A stretch of DNA of 64,000 bases from Combretum micranthum. Taxonomy: Eukaryota > Streptophyta > Magnoliopsida > Myrtales > Combretaceae. A program made the translations under genes and the position numbers. The DNA is taken from positions 806,001 through 870,000 of the forward strand of contig JAMXBD010000014.1 of the NCBI GenBank assembly GCA_024138025.1, given 5' to 3'. The notes beneath the pieces were generated by a model. The model worked only from the letters and a program-made list of their open reading frames with translations. It was not told where the DNA came from and made no database searches. This document shows positions 12,846 through 24,629 of this stretch, in pieces; position 1 is the stretch's first letter, and each line of letters starts with the position of its first letter.

Positions 12846-14102
12846 TCTGCTTCTTGCAAAAGGCAAATGAGGCAGAAAGATGGATAGGAACATTCTTGCA
12901 AGAGACATTCTTAAGTCATTCTGATTCTTTTGCTATTTTCTGGGGCATGTTTTCAATTGTACTGCCCTCTAACCACAAGGAATTGGAAATTGATATATTG
13001 GATATACTATTATTCTCCTGTATATTGGGTTGATGCTAGGGAGATTTTAACAATCTATAGCCTTTTTGGCTCACTGTTTTCTACCATCTTTAGGTTTCAA
13101 CCATCTCTAGTGAGGATCTTTAGCATAGATTCTTATAAAAAGTCAAGGATGAGGCCATAAGGGGTCCTTGGCCAATAACCGATCCATCGAGGAGTATCGA
13201 TTCTTGTTTTATGATTCTTTTAATTGCCTTTTTGATTTTTAAAGTGTTTTATCAAAGGTAGAAAAAGAAAAAGGAAAAATTCGTTATCCTTAAAATAAAA
13301 TGGAAAGATTTTCATAAGCCTGTGTGGGGTCCTTGCATAGAAATGGTCTATCATGCAATAGCAACATATAGCTTATGGTATTATTTGGTTCGTTGATTTT
13401 TCGGTCGTTTTGATTTTTTTTTCTTTCGTTTTTAAATAGACAGTTTGTGAAAATACATATACATATAAAAAACATATGTCTTTACTTATAAATAAATCAA
13501 AGACATTAGATATAGATCACATACAGATATGATACAAATGCAGATTAGATGCAGATATAAATGAAAAATCAAATAATCAAAATAGATCTCGAGGCGTGTA
13601 TGACTTTTTATGTCTCTTTTTCAATGATAGTATCATTAAAAATTGATATGCCTATCTATAATCCTGTATTTAAAAGAAACAAAAAGATAAAACTAGGCTT
13701 TGGGTCCAATGTTTGGTTGAAAACTTAAGTATTCCTTGAAAAAGAAACACAGTTAATTACCAATTCTAGACCATTTAATACCATTCCACATGTGTCGCTA
13801 GAAAAAGTTGGGATTCCTCAACTATTTAGACGAGTCACTCTGAGCTTTCTAAACCACTCTATCCATGTTTTGCAACTTTTTAATATTCTAGATCATTTAT
13901 TTATGGTTCTAAAAGACTTGACAGCTGTATTTTAATTCATTCTTAACCAATTTTAATACTTGCAAACTGTTTATTAGTTTAAATTTGATGAAAACAGTTT
14001 ATTAGAGATTCACCATATTCTTTCATATAAAGCTCATATAGCTCAAAAGTAAAATAAGAGAAAAAGTCTATGATTTTCATGTCCTAGATTTATTGAGATA
14101 TA
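12846..14102. other. 3' flank of pectinesterase gene, no further gene
   Basis: The first few hundred bases are likely the 3' UTR, but no clear polyadenylation site was fixed. The stretch 13378-13590 resembles the small repeat at 7945-8165. Nothing else recognised. Confidence 0.35.
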
Positions 14103-14509
14103 CACTATGTTTGGATTGGTAAAAGTGCAGTGAAACTAAATGAAAGCAGTAGAAATAAAATGAATTTTCTGTGTTTGGTTAATTTTGTAGGGAGTGAAAT
14201 GGGATGATTTGAGTGGAAATGGATGGACACTGTAGCCGGTTTTATTTTCATCCAGATTTGGGATGAAAAAGGCTGAAAGCAGGGGAAATCAATCGAAACA
14301 ATTAAAATACTCTTTAAAACAAAGTAAAGAAAATAAAGTAAAAGGTATTTTAGCCAATCACTAACTTCATTTTCTTTTTTTTTTTCCTTTTATTTTCTTC
14401 ATAACTTACTAAACATAAAATAAAGATTTAATTTATTTCCATTTCTACTATTTTCTTTGTGTCCATTTTTGTTAATTTCCACGTATAGAAAAATTGCCAA
14501 ACATATATG
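14103..14509. mobile_element. MITE related to the 9488-10070 element
   Basis: Ends CACTATGTTTGGATTGG and (reverse complement of the right end) CATATATGTTTGGCAA share the TATGTTTGG core and length class of the PIF/Harbinger-like MITE upstream. Flanking bases are ATA and AAA, so the duplication has decayed. Non-coding. Confidence 0.4.
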
Positions 14510-15384
14510 AAAATCAAGAGATATATTTAAGGCTTTATAAACTTTGTAACCCTAAGTTATTGCCAAATTTCTCAATGAGATTAAAATTAAATAATAGATC
14601 CCCGAATGCAACCTAAACCTTAAAACTTTTATGACCCTAAAAATAGAAGAAATTTTATGACTATCGACTTGTACGGATAAAAATTATACAAATACAAGCT
14701 GGATAAAAATAATTATCAAATTACTAATTTAGCAATTTACAAATTGCGATTGATGTATAAGCGTTAGTGAATCTCACCTCATACACGGGATTCATTTTAA
14801 ACATTAGTCAATCGTCTTTTGAAAATGCGATTTAATGCTATATAACTTTTATTGAATTGCATCTTCTTAATACAATTATTTTATTAAATCACAAATCACA
14901 TTCTTTACATACAACTCTGTGTTGGTGATTTGCTAATTAAAATTATTTAACTTGTATTTAGGTCATTTTTTTAAACGTATTTAAGTTAATCATTTTACTT
15001 CAATTATCAAGTATTGATGAACAATTTTTCCAAATTAACAAAGCAAGTTGAGCTTGCCTAAGGCTAAATTGGCACCCTTGGTGTTCAAGCCCCAGTCCAA
15101 TTTAAATTTTAAATTTCCATTTTTCTAAAATCCGATGCAGTAGCCTCATTTAACTAAGCTGCCCCAGTCAACTAGCTTAACCAAGCTAACTAAGCCATCG
15201 CCATCCCACTCGATGGAACAGCATGGCAAACTGAAGACAAGTCACATCTCACCGAGTTGGCTTCGACTAATCTTATCAAGACCACAAGAACGTCAAAAAA
15301 AATCTTGGAAAAGTACTCTGGATAAGTTTTACTGATTATGCTTAAATTTTTTGGTTTATAATAAAGTAATACTTAAAAGAAATT
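14510..15384. other. no gene recognised
   Basis: AT-rich intergenic sequence. I see no coding potential or clear element ends. Confidence 0.4.
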
Positions 15385-16464
15385 TTATCCCCACAGCAGT
15401 ACACCAATAGTTTAAATGTTTCACATATTGTACTTTTAGGCAAAATTCAGCCTTTTTTTTTTTTTGCCAAAATTTGATGTGGAAAAGTAAATTAATTAAA
15501 AAAATATTTTTACTGTCCTAGTAGGCATTTCATTTTATTTATATATATATTTTATTTTCCTCTCTCTTCCTTTTCTCTCCTGCATTATTTTTTTTTCATA
15601 ACCCCTAAATGAACAAAAAAAAAAAAAAAACTCTAAAATCTAAAAAATCTATTATTTTATATTTTTTTTAACTTTTCCGTCTCTTTCTCCTCCTCGGTAC
15701 GTACACTCGACTTTCTCTACCTAAGCCAACTACCCCGCCTCCTCTTTCTTTAGTCATCACAATTCACACAGCCCTTTCTTTAAAAAAAAAAAAAAAAAAA
15801 GTCGAGTGAAAGAAAAAAGGAAACTTTCGATAAATGTCAGGAAAAAAAAAAAAAAGAGAGTGGAACGATGGAATCCAATACACAATATTAATATTTTATC
15901 GACATAACAATATTGTGATTAGTGATTAGTCTTTTTAAATTCTGGAAACACAAAATTGTGTGGGAACAAAACAATATTTGGCTCTTGTTTTATGTTAGAT
16001 TAATTTTTTATGCTGGAAGAACTCAACCTCAGTGGGATTCCATTATGCATTCATAAATGACTACAAATACTTCGATTTGCATAAATCTCAGTGCAATGTA
16101 TGGTGTATATATTTATATAGTACAAAAGGGTTTTAGAGGAAAGTTAAAAAAAAAAAAGGGTTTATGAGATTTTAAAACTCACACTTTTTAAAAGTTTAAT
16201 ACATGTTGTTTTTAGCCAAAATCCAATTATTTCTCAAGCAACTTACTAACATGGAATTAGAACTTGATTAAAAAAATGATTTCTTTCTTCTAGTCAGTAT
16301 GTTTATTTATTTATTTTTCTTTTTTTTTTTCCACTTCTCTCTCTCGCCTCTAAGGTTCTTCTTCAAAATCCCTCAAATTAAAAGAAAAAAGAAACCCTCA
16401 AATTCCAGGAAACCCATTATAAAAAAAACTTCTTCTCTTTTTTTTTTTTTTTTTTTAACTTTCT

Positions 16465-16497
<33 letters not shown>

Positions 16498-17853
16498 GCA
16501 CACACCACCATCCCTCCTCCCCCCCCTTTCTTTGTTTTTTTTTTTTTTTTTCCTTCTTGAATCTAACAAGACATGGTTCTTCTAATTTAGGGATTTAAGG
16601 TTTGCATTTGATTATTTTTTCCCTTTTGTATTTAGATTTGAATTAATTTGTGTAATTAAGACTTTTTGGTCTACTTCTTTAGGAGGTGTGAAGATGGTTG
16701 ACAAAGGAGTTGAGTTGAAACTCTTCAATCTAAGCTTTCACAACCAATTGGAAAGAAATTTCACAATTTTCCTACATTATCAAAGTCTAGAAAGTTTAAT
16801 ATGTGATTTGTTTCTTTTGAATTTACTAACATAGAAAACTTTTTAGAGAGAGAAAGTAAGGATGTTCACGGAGTTTAGAGAGAAAGAGCTTATTCAAATA
16901 GGTTTATTATTAATTTGGGGATTTAATTTCCTCTATTTTATGCAAGCAAAAATAAAATAAGAAAAGGTGGGTTAGGGGTTAAAAATTGAAAAAAGAAATA
17001 ACTAGGAGAGAAAATCATTTTTTTAATCAAGTTTTAGCTCCATGTCAGCAAGTTGTTTGAGAAATGGCTAGATTTTGGCTAAAGGTACATGAAATAATTT
17101 TATGTTTAGTACTTCAATTGAAATTAATTATTTATTTGAGGTTAAAATGAAAATAATTACCAATATATATTTGTTAAATTACATGTATAAATTAGGATAT
17201 ATAAATATTATACGGGATATCGTATATCATGTTTTGTAGTTGCAATATTCGTACGTTTACTTATCACAATTGCTACTCGTGATATGCATTAACCCCTATA
17301 TTGTGATTACTAATAACAATATAGCACGTTATCCAAACATCACATCCTGTTTTATTCTCCTTATTTATGTGTAAATTAGCATATCTTATTTTTTAAAAGT
17401 GATTTTATTATGGTATATTGGTAATTAATTTTATCGGAATTGTATATTGATAATATTTTTTCACAGGAATCCTAAACATGTATTGAACTCAAGGTAGTGC
17501 ATATGAAACTTATAAAAAAGTTTAGGTATCGCCATTGTATAAATTCTTTTTTAGGTATTATTTTGTTACAAACTAAAAAATTTAGGTACTGTGAATGAAA
17601 AGAAGAAGTGTAAGGGGGGAGAGAGGGCAGAGGGAGAGAAAACTAAAAAAAAAAAATGCCAATAGAGAAAATAATTTTTTAAATCAAGTTCTCCTTCTAC
17701 GTAAGATTTTGGCTAGAGAAATGCTAGATTCCAATCAAAGATACCATGCGTGAAACATTTAAAAGGTTTAGGTTTTATTATAATACGAAATTTTTTTTAG
17801 GTATTATTTCATTACAAACCAAAAAGTTTAGGTACCGCCAATGAAACTTACCC
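15385..17853. mobile_element. nested inverted-repeat elements with C/T-rich interior
   Basis: Two concentric inverted repeats. Outer arms at about 15385-15620 and 17590-17853 share, in opposite orientation, TTTAAATGTTTCAC, a GCCAAAATYT motif and the AATTAAAAAAATATTTTY block followed by C/T-rich tracts. Inner arms at about 16185-16330 and 16980-17095 share TTTAGCCAAAATCYA, ATTTCTCAARCAACTT and AACTTGATTAAAAAAATGATTT. The interior has CT/T-rich tracts (16300-16550), a (CT)n run near 16478-16498, and mirror A/G-rich tracts on the other side. A further partial copy of the outer right arm lies at about 17500-17640. No transposase seen. Boundaries are approximate. Confidence 0.4.
17085..17490. mobile_element. 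palindromic MITE, CpG-decayed copy
   Basis: Matches 62982-63416 in order: left AATAATTACCAATATA, interior ATATCG/ATTGTGATTA words, right GGTATATTGGTAATTAATTT, GGAATTGTATATTGATAATATTTTTTCA and CCTAAACATGTATTGAACTC at the end. Left and right ends are inverted copies. It overlaps the right inner arm of the nested element. Non-coding. Confidence 0.45.
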
Positions 17854-19674
17854 ATAATATTCTATCATATGTTACAACATAACTTTTTATTTTTTCGGTG
17901 GGCCACAAGGGCTATTACAACGTAGCCACATGTACCTTAAGGATGATGACCTGGACCAAATGCTACTTAGCTACAAGGCCATTGCCGTTAAAGTAAAAAA
18001 GTTAAATCAATTAATACTTCCCCAACCCAAAAAGTATATGGATTATGACAATTTTCTTATTTGGTGTTTAAACTTTATTTATTTTTGCAATCAACTATCT
18101 AAAATTAAAAATGACAATGAAGTAGCTAAAGTTTACTCATTTTTGTAAAGGTAAATGTTAAATTTACTAGATGAACTTTGCACAAAAATTCATTTTTGTA
18201 TATGAAATCTAAAGTAATTAATTTAACACTCAATCAAATTTTCTTTTTTTTTGCTATATTTACTACATATTTAACTCAACCTTGTTTGTAAATATGAAAG
18301 AGACAACATATCATTGAATTCATATAACTTCTCTTAACTTTGTCTAACACTGATAGATTGCTTCTTTCACATCAATATAAACATGACAAATTGTGTTTAT
18401 AAAGTAGTAAAAATAGTAAAAAACTATGATTGGGTATTTAAGTGACTACTTTAAAGTTCATGTACCAAATTGAATATTTGAATAGAGTTCAAATATCAAA
18501 TTTGAATTTTTTTTTTTTTTTTTGCAATTTACTATCTAGATTTTGCAATTAGCTTCTCCATCTTTACTTTTTTTTTATGTAATTAATTACCTCATTTAGG
18601 TATTATAAATAAACTCAAAAGGTTTATAGATAGTAAATCGATACTTTTAAACTATAGATACTTAATTGCAAAAATTGATAACGTTCAGATATGAAATGTG
18701 ACATTAATCAAATCAATCAAGTCTCCTCAAAGTGTTGAATGCATTAGAAAGTTTTGTCTTATCTTCTTCATTCCACATCAAAGAATCTATTAGCCTCTCC
18801 TATAGAAAACCATCAAATCAAATACTTTACAAATATGGTTAGGTACACCTAAATTTAAGCAAATACTTCTTAGTAGATTTAAAAGAAAAGTAAAATCAAG
18901 CCCTTGCCCTCCTTTACCTTGCTCCCTTTTTTTTTTATTTAATCTTTACTACAAATTTTCTTTGTATAAATATGAATCAAGAAAAAAGAAAGCACAACCC
19001 AAGCCTTAAGCAAACTACATTTCAATCTTGAATCTTCTCAAACCCATATTTAGTTCAAGCATACTGTGAACAACTTTTAGTAAAAGGAGTAATAAGGTAG
19101 TAATTTGGAGTTAAGAAAAAGTTGGAAATCCTGATGGAATAATTAAGACACATGGCTAAGAGGAGACCAACCACAACTAAGATCTTTCCTTCTCTCTATT
19201 TTAAGATTGAAATGTTAATGATCTAAAAGGATAATCACTAGGTTACCATTTTAACAAATGTCCACTCAATTAACAAAATTTATAATTTACAATCACAATT
19301 GGGGTTTTGGATAATATAGGGTTAAAGTGTGCTTACTTGGATATGATGTACCGAACCTATACACCAATTTCACATTAAAATACTTAATTACTTAAAATAA
19401 ATTTGTATGACTAGTTGTCACAATCGCATGATTGATAAGAATATAGAAATTGATAGAGTGTACACTCAAAAGTAATAATATTTCATAATAATAAACTAAG
19501 GAGTGTTTACAGAGTTTATAAGTAAAACATTACCGACTCAACAATTTCAAGACACATGCTAGTAGTGTAAAATTTCCATTAGTAGAACGTTACTCCTTAC
19601 CATTCTAAGAACTTAGTCTCCTTTACTGGCTATCAATATGGATCCCACTAGCCTACTGATGGTGTCAAGAACAT

Positions 19675-19705
<31 letters not shown>

Positions 19706-19849
19706 TCTTATCTTCTCAAGTGCTCGGAATGAACCATCAAATATTAGCGAAAACTTTAAAGATATCTTGGATAGGAACCTCCATTCCTTAAGTGAATTTA
19801 AACTAGATCTCATGATTTAAAATTTTACGGGCCTCTAGTTCTTGTTACC
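17854..19849. other. no gene recognised
   Basis: AT-rich. A T-run block (18509-18524) and an (AT)n run at 19676-19699 are the only notable sequences. Short open frames here look random. Confidence 0.4.
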
Positions 19850-20250
19850 TTATTACTTTTTGGCATTTCATAGATTTTGTAAGTTGATTTGAGACCTTAT
19901 AAATCTTTTGAACAAGACCATTAGGTTTAGGGTCTCTACTCAGAATGAGAAGTTGATTGATCATCTTTTAGATGAGGAGGTTCAATTCTCAAAGCTTCCA
20001 ACACTACTAAATTTTGTTTGACCCTACTAAGGTTTTCCTCTCTGCTTCAAAAGGGGACCTATTAATGGAACTATTGGTTCATCTATTCTAAGCAAACTCC
20101 ACAATAGGTAAACAATAATCCCAGCCAATATCTTGCCAATCATAACCTTAAGTAATTCTCCCATGGTTTAGTTAACATCCTCAGTTTAGCCATTTGTCTA
20201 GGGATAGCATGATGTGCTATGCAGGATTTGGGCAATAGCATATATCTATT
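19850..20250 (-). pseudogene. chromovirus (Ty3/gypsy) integrase relic
   Basis: On the minus strand, 20240-20150 reads as the end of a chromovirus integrase core: a YHPQTDGQTE-like motif whose Gln codons have become TAG/TAA stops, followed by the VNRTLGNLLR-like stretch. 20100-20020 then matches the EFAYNRSTNRSTGKSPFE region. The stops are mostly CAG/CAA to TAG/TAA changes, as expected for an old methylated repeat. Upstream integrase sequence is missing beyond about 20250. With the RT relic at 24123-24560 on the same strand it probably comes from one chromovirus copy, later interrupted. Confidence 0.55.
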
Positions 20251-20292
20251 GATTGTCTCCTTCCTCCCTTTGGCGTTTCTACATACAATATT

Positions 20293-20400
20293 GCATGTAT
20301 TTCATTGATTGAAAAACAAAATCCATCATAAAAGTGTCAATACGTACATTAATAGTGTGATATTAATGAGAGATAAATGTGTGATTTGCACATTTATCAA
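20293..20400. repeat. direct repeat copy 1
   Basis: About 110 bases (ATTTCATTGATTGAAAAACA, CATCATAAAAGTGT, GTGATATTAATGAGAGAT) recur at 23375-23490 in the same orientation with roughly 85 percent agreement by eye. Possibly the ends of an LTR pair or of a non-autonomous element enclosing the 21-kb array. Confidence 0.5.
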
Positions 20401-20949
20401 CTAGCCCTAACTTAATTCCACACTTTAGTTAGCTACTCTTAACATCTTCATAGTTGCACTAAATCAAAGCTCATGAGCATAAATGGAACTAGCCTTCAAT
20501 TTTTTTACACGAACTCATTCTTTACAGCTTAAACATGATGATTTGGATGATTTTCATGTCTTTCATCACTCAAGCAATCAACATGTGCATAAGTCACTAA
20601 CAAGAGGCTTAAACTATTAATCTATTGTTCAATAGAGTTTAATCTCCTCATTTAAGTCAAGATATCCTCACTTGAGATCAAATATAACATCAAACAACCA
20701 AAGAAAAGATTCGTACACTTTGTACACTGGACTCATGTGTATATACACCTAATTTATAAAATGGTCAAATTTTTTTTACTTTTATGCCTTCTTGGAACTT
20801 AATCATGGGCACTCCAATGAAGACTAGAGGTGCTCATGGGGGTTGGCCTTGTTCTATTTCACATGTGATGCACTAGTTCACCTCTAAAAGTTGGTGCTTG
20901 CGGCTATGGTATTCTGTTTTGGGAATTTGATTCGATAACTTCATGATAA
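20401..20949. other. no gene recognised
   Basis: AT-rich sequence between the first direct repeat and the satellite-like array. The CTTGGAACTTAATCATGGGCAC wording near 20791 recurs loosely at about 22388. No gene seen. Confidence 0.35.
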
Positions 20950-21470
20950 TTTTTTATCCCATTGCATTCAAAATATGCTCAAAACATAAAGTTGTAAATC
21001 TCTCATTTATATTTTCATAGAATTTTGAATCACTTCAAATGGAGCTAGACTGAGGGAGATGTGCATAATTTACAAAATAGTGTTGAAACTGTAAATCAGA
21101 ATGCCACAATTGCACGTAGAGTAATTTCAAGACTGATTTCGACCTTCATCCATCTAGATTTTTTAAAAGGTCAAAACATAAAAGTTGAAGATCACTCTAT
21201 TATCTTTCTATAGCATCTTAAATTATGTTAAAATGAGCTTAGATGAGAGAGATATTTGCAGTTTATCAAACTTTTTCATTTTCTAAGACTTGAACGCCAC
21301 TACTGTAAGTGAGGCAATTTCAAAGCCAATTTTGTCATTGATTTATCCTGAATTTTGCAAAACTGAAAACATACAAGTTATAGATCTATCTCTTAACTTT
21401 CAATATCATTTTGAATTATCTCAATAGGAGCGTAGATAAGAGAGATATGTTTAATTTTCTTAATAGAGTT
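20950..21470. repeat. satellite-like tandem array, about 193-bp unit
   Basis: The landmark GAGAGATATNTNCA-TTTA recurs at 21057, 21250 and 21443 (spacing 193). Each unit also has TCAAAACATAAAAGTT, ATCTTTCTATAG and TTTTGAATNACTTCAAANGGAGC-type blocks. The same blocks in the same order make the 191-bp array inside the Tat retrotransposon at 41200-41950, so the two arrays are related. Copies are diverged. Confidence 0.6.
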
Positions 21471-23374
21471 AGAGCTGTTGTCCTTGATCAAGCAGATGTT
21501 CTTGTGCTGCTTAAAACTTGCAATGTAGCTCTCCAATTCTACATGTATTGTTCAGTAATAGCATCAACTCAAAAATTTGTTTAGGAATTGGTTGGCAACA
21601 CTTTCAAGTCCAGTTGAAGTGCTCGTGATTTGCTCAAATTAACTCCTTAGCAGCTTGAAAATTTTGTAATTTAAATTTTTTGGTTGGATGCTTGTCTCAT
21701 GTTTAGCTTAGTTGGATCTTTATGTCTCAAATGCATAGATGTTGCAATCTTTTGTTTTTGGCTCTTGCATAGAAACAACACAATAGAAATGAAGTGATAA
21801 AAATTTTGCACATAGCAAAGCACATTATTCATTAAATTTTGCTCTCCAATCATTAATCTATTTTGACTTAAGTCCGTTGCAATCCGATTTAGTTTTCAAA
21901 GTGCAGCACCTTAGGCACTCGAATTCACTTGGTGGAAACTCTAACATGGAATTGAGTGCTCTAAAATAGTTGTTGTTGGCTGGAGGCTTGACTTGTTACG
22001 AAACTGCAAAATGCTTTTTTTTAGCTCAATTAATTTATTGATCAACTACACTTGCTCTTGCACTAAATGAGCATGATCATGAGCTTGGTTAACTACTCAA
22101 TCCTAAGAGCACATCACTACTTTTAATTTTGCCAATAGAGGATTAAATAGATTAACTTATCTATCTTAATCGCATTAAAATGACTTTCACTTAAATTAAC
22201 ACCTTTAAGCATCAAGTAAGCCAAATTCAAACCACATTCTTGATCCTTTTCTTTATTTTTAGTATAATTGATCCAGGCCACTTTTGACATTAGCTTCTTA
22301 AGCACCCATACTTTTGGAAAGTGGAACTTTAGTTGCATTTCACATAAGAAAAGGCAAAAATTGGCCTAGATTTTTTGATTTTTGTGCTCCTTTAGAACTT
22401 GATCATGAGTTGGCCACTTGCCATTTCTTTAGAGTTAAGTCATGAAATCATCACTTAGTTTAGTTACTATTTATTTAGATTGAGAGTTGATGACTTTGAA
22501 TTGAGGCAATATCATTGATTAGAGATTAGGTTCTTTGATTTTTAAACTTAATGGTATGTATGTAAGTTATTTAAAATTCATAAGTCTAATATGATTATGT
22601 AAATTGTGCAAAGTTTAAGCTTGGCTTGAATGCTATCTTAGGTAGAACAAGTGTGTGCGTGTTGAGTAAAACAATGAAACGAGTATACACATGACCTATG
22701 GCCATATTGGTAAAAGGGTAGCATTTTGGACGAGAGAGAGAATAGAATAGAATAGAATAGAGAGACATTAACTTAATCTTTCTTTTATGTTTTTTTGGGG
22801 TTCCCATGCCCAGAGTTTCAACTTTATATTGTAAATAGTTTTTATTAATGGATTCCATACTGAGATCAAGCAGACAATGTCATTCGTATTTAGATTTAAG
22901 CATGGGATGTTCCTAACAAGCTGATTCCATTCTTTCTTTCATCTACATTTTATAGATGATATTCAATACTTGTTCCTTTTGTACTTATTAAGGTTTTAAG
23001 TTGATGTTTGGTTAAAATAGTTGTTGTTCACTACTATTGAATGATTTTTGTTTGCATTTGGGTTGTTAGTGTGATTTCACTAAGCATATGTTTTGAGTTT
23101 TAATTTTAATAAAAAGCTCCTTAAGCATATGCTTAAGGATGCAGGTGTGTTGAAAAGAAAAGAAAAGAAAAAGAAAGAATAAAAAATTAAAAGCTCCCCA
23201 ATATACATGAAAATGAAATCAAATCCAAAAAGTTAATGCATCTGTGCTTAAAGTTAAAAAGAAAAAAAAAAGAAAAGAAAAAAACTAGGAAAAAGCAAAG
23301 TAAAGGAAGGGTTTTGAGTTTTGTCCTAGTTACTTGGTGGTGTTGCGGTGGATCAAGAGAAGATCATTGGACCA
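21471..23374. other. decayed repeat sequence, no gene
   Basis: No coding sequence recognised. A short (ATAGA)n microsatellite lies at about 22740-22762, and A/AAAAG-rich tracts lie at 23155-23290. Probably the non-coding part of the surrounding retrotransposon relics. Confidence 0.35.
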
Positions 23375-23490
23375 TGTGCATTTATTTCATTAATTGACAA
23401 ACAAAATCCATCATAAAAGTGTTAACACATACATTAATGGTGTGATATTAATGAGAGATGAATGTGTACTTTGTACATTAATCAAATACA
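23375..23490. repeat. direct repeat copy 2
   Basis: Second copy of the roughly 110-base repeat at 20293-20400, same orientation, 3.08 kb away. Confidence 0.5.
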
Positions 23491-24122
23491 CCTCTCAAAT
23501 ACTTTATGTATGTTATTCATCGCATTTTTCTTGCTCCTTTAACAGTTCAAATGTCTTCTCACCAAATTGGCCCAATAAACTTCTCAATAGGCCACCTTTA
23601 CCAATAACTCTCATTGAGTAGTTTCAAACACATAAATTCCTCTACCTAAATAAATACCCATTCATTAAATAAAATCCATCAACATAAACTAACTAAACAA
23701 TTTGCCACAATGGGCTACATATATTTGTCATGCATACATTGATTTACTAGTAGTCTAAAACTTGAGAGTTTTGATTGTAAAGTAAAAATAAGAACATACT
23801 TATAGAAGAGTGCATGGGATATCACATAGGCACTTCCCTATTTCTATTTAATGACATAAGCATTTCCACCCATTTGGTTAATTTGCAAGACAACTTCTAT
23901 TGCCCCTTGATGTGCTTATGGGGCTGGCAATATAATGTATATGATGAACTCTACAAGTAGAATACAGAATTGTCACACTATAGTAGATCAAATCAAGGAG
24001 TAGAACCTATTATCATAACTAAATAGTTAAGAGCAACTCCACTTAACATCTCACTAATATAGACGATGGTTTAACTCTCTTGCATTAATATAGTATTATT
24101 GCTTAATCTTGACATATCAAAT
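23491..24122. other. no gene recognised
   Basis: AT-rich sequence between the direct repeat and the chromovirus RT relic. On the minus strand it should hold RNase H sequence if the chromovirus relic continued, but I could not recognise any. Confidence 0.3.
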
Positions 24123-24560
24123 TCAAATATAAAGACTATCAAAATCAGATAGTGCAAATGCATTGGTTAACTTCTTATGGATCTCATCAAAGCTCATTTT
24201 GTCTATTTTACTATACCTAAAGGCCACAATTTTTTTGGGTGAGTTTTGTAAGTAAAGCCATTGTACTACTAAAATATTACGTAAATTGCCTGTAGAAGAA
24301 AGAAAATTATGGAAACTCCTCATGTTAGTAACTAATCGTGAGATTAACTATTCAAGGATGGCTTTAATATTCTGTTCATCAACCCCAAGCACCTTTGTTA
24401 GACACTCTAAACCCTAGTAATACCATCTCATCTTGACAAAAATGCACATTTTTTAAGATTCCTATAGAGTTTCACTTCTCTTAGCACAATGAATATAGAT
24501 TGCAAATGATTAACAAAATTAGGTGGTCTCAACTAACATCATGCAAATGGAAAATACTTA
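24123..24560 (-). pseudogene. chromovirus RT C-terminus / RNase H start relic
   Basis: Minus-strand reading gives, in order, the HLRSVLxVLRxxKLYxNLKKCAF-like end of a Ty3/gypsy reverse transcriptase (about 24510-24440), a GVDEQNIKAI-like thumb segment, and a VRSFHGLASFYRRF-like motif (readable at 24323 as MRSFHNFLS). It closes with KKLTNAFALSDFDSLY (24190-24130) at the start of RNase H. The RSFH form is chromovirus-like, unlike the RSFLGHAGFYRRF of Athila. Stops and frameshifts interrupt it. It abuts an Athila-like RT fragment on the same strand, so the two belong to different elements. Confidence 0.55.
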
Positions 24561-24629
24561 TGAGCCACAATTCATTAACCTTAAGTTGGTTATTTAGAAC
24601 ATGATGACTTAAATTTTGAAATCCTTAGA

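Noticed and set aside
16299..16598. 99-residue Phe/Ser/Leu-rich open frame
   Set aside because: Lies in T- and CT-microsatellite tracts of an inverted-repeat element.
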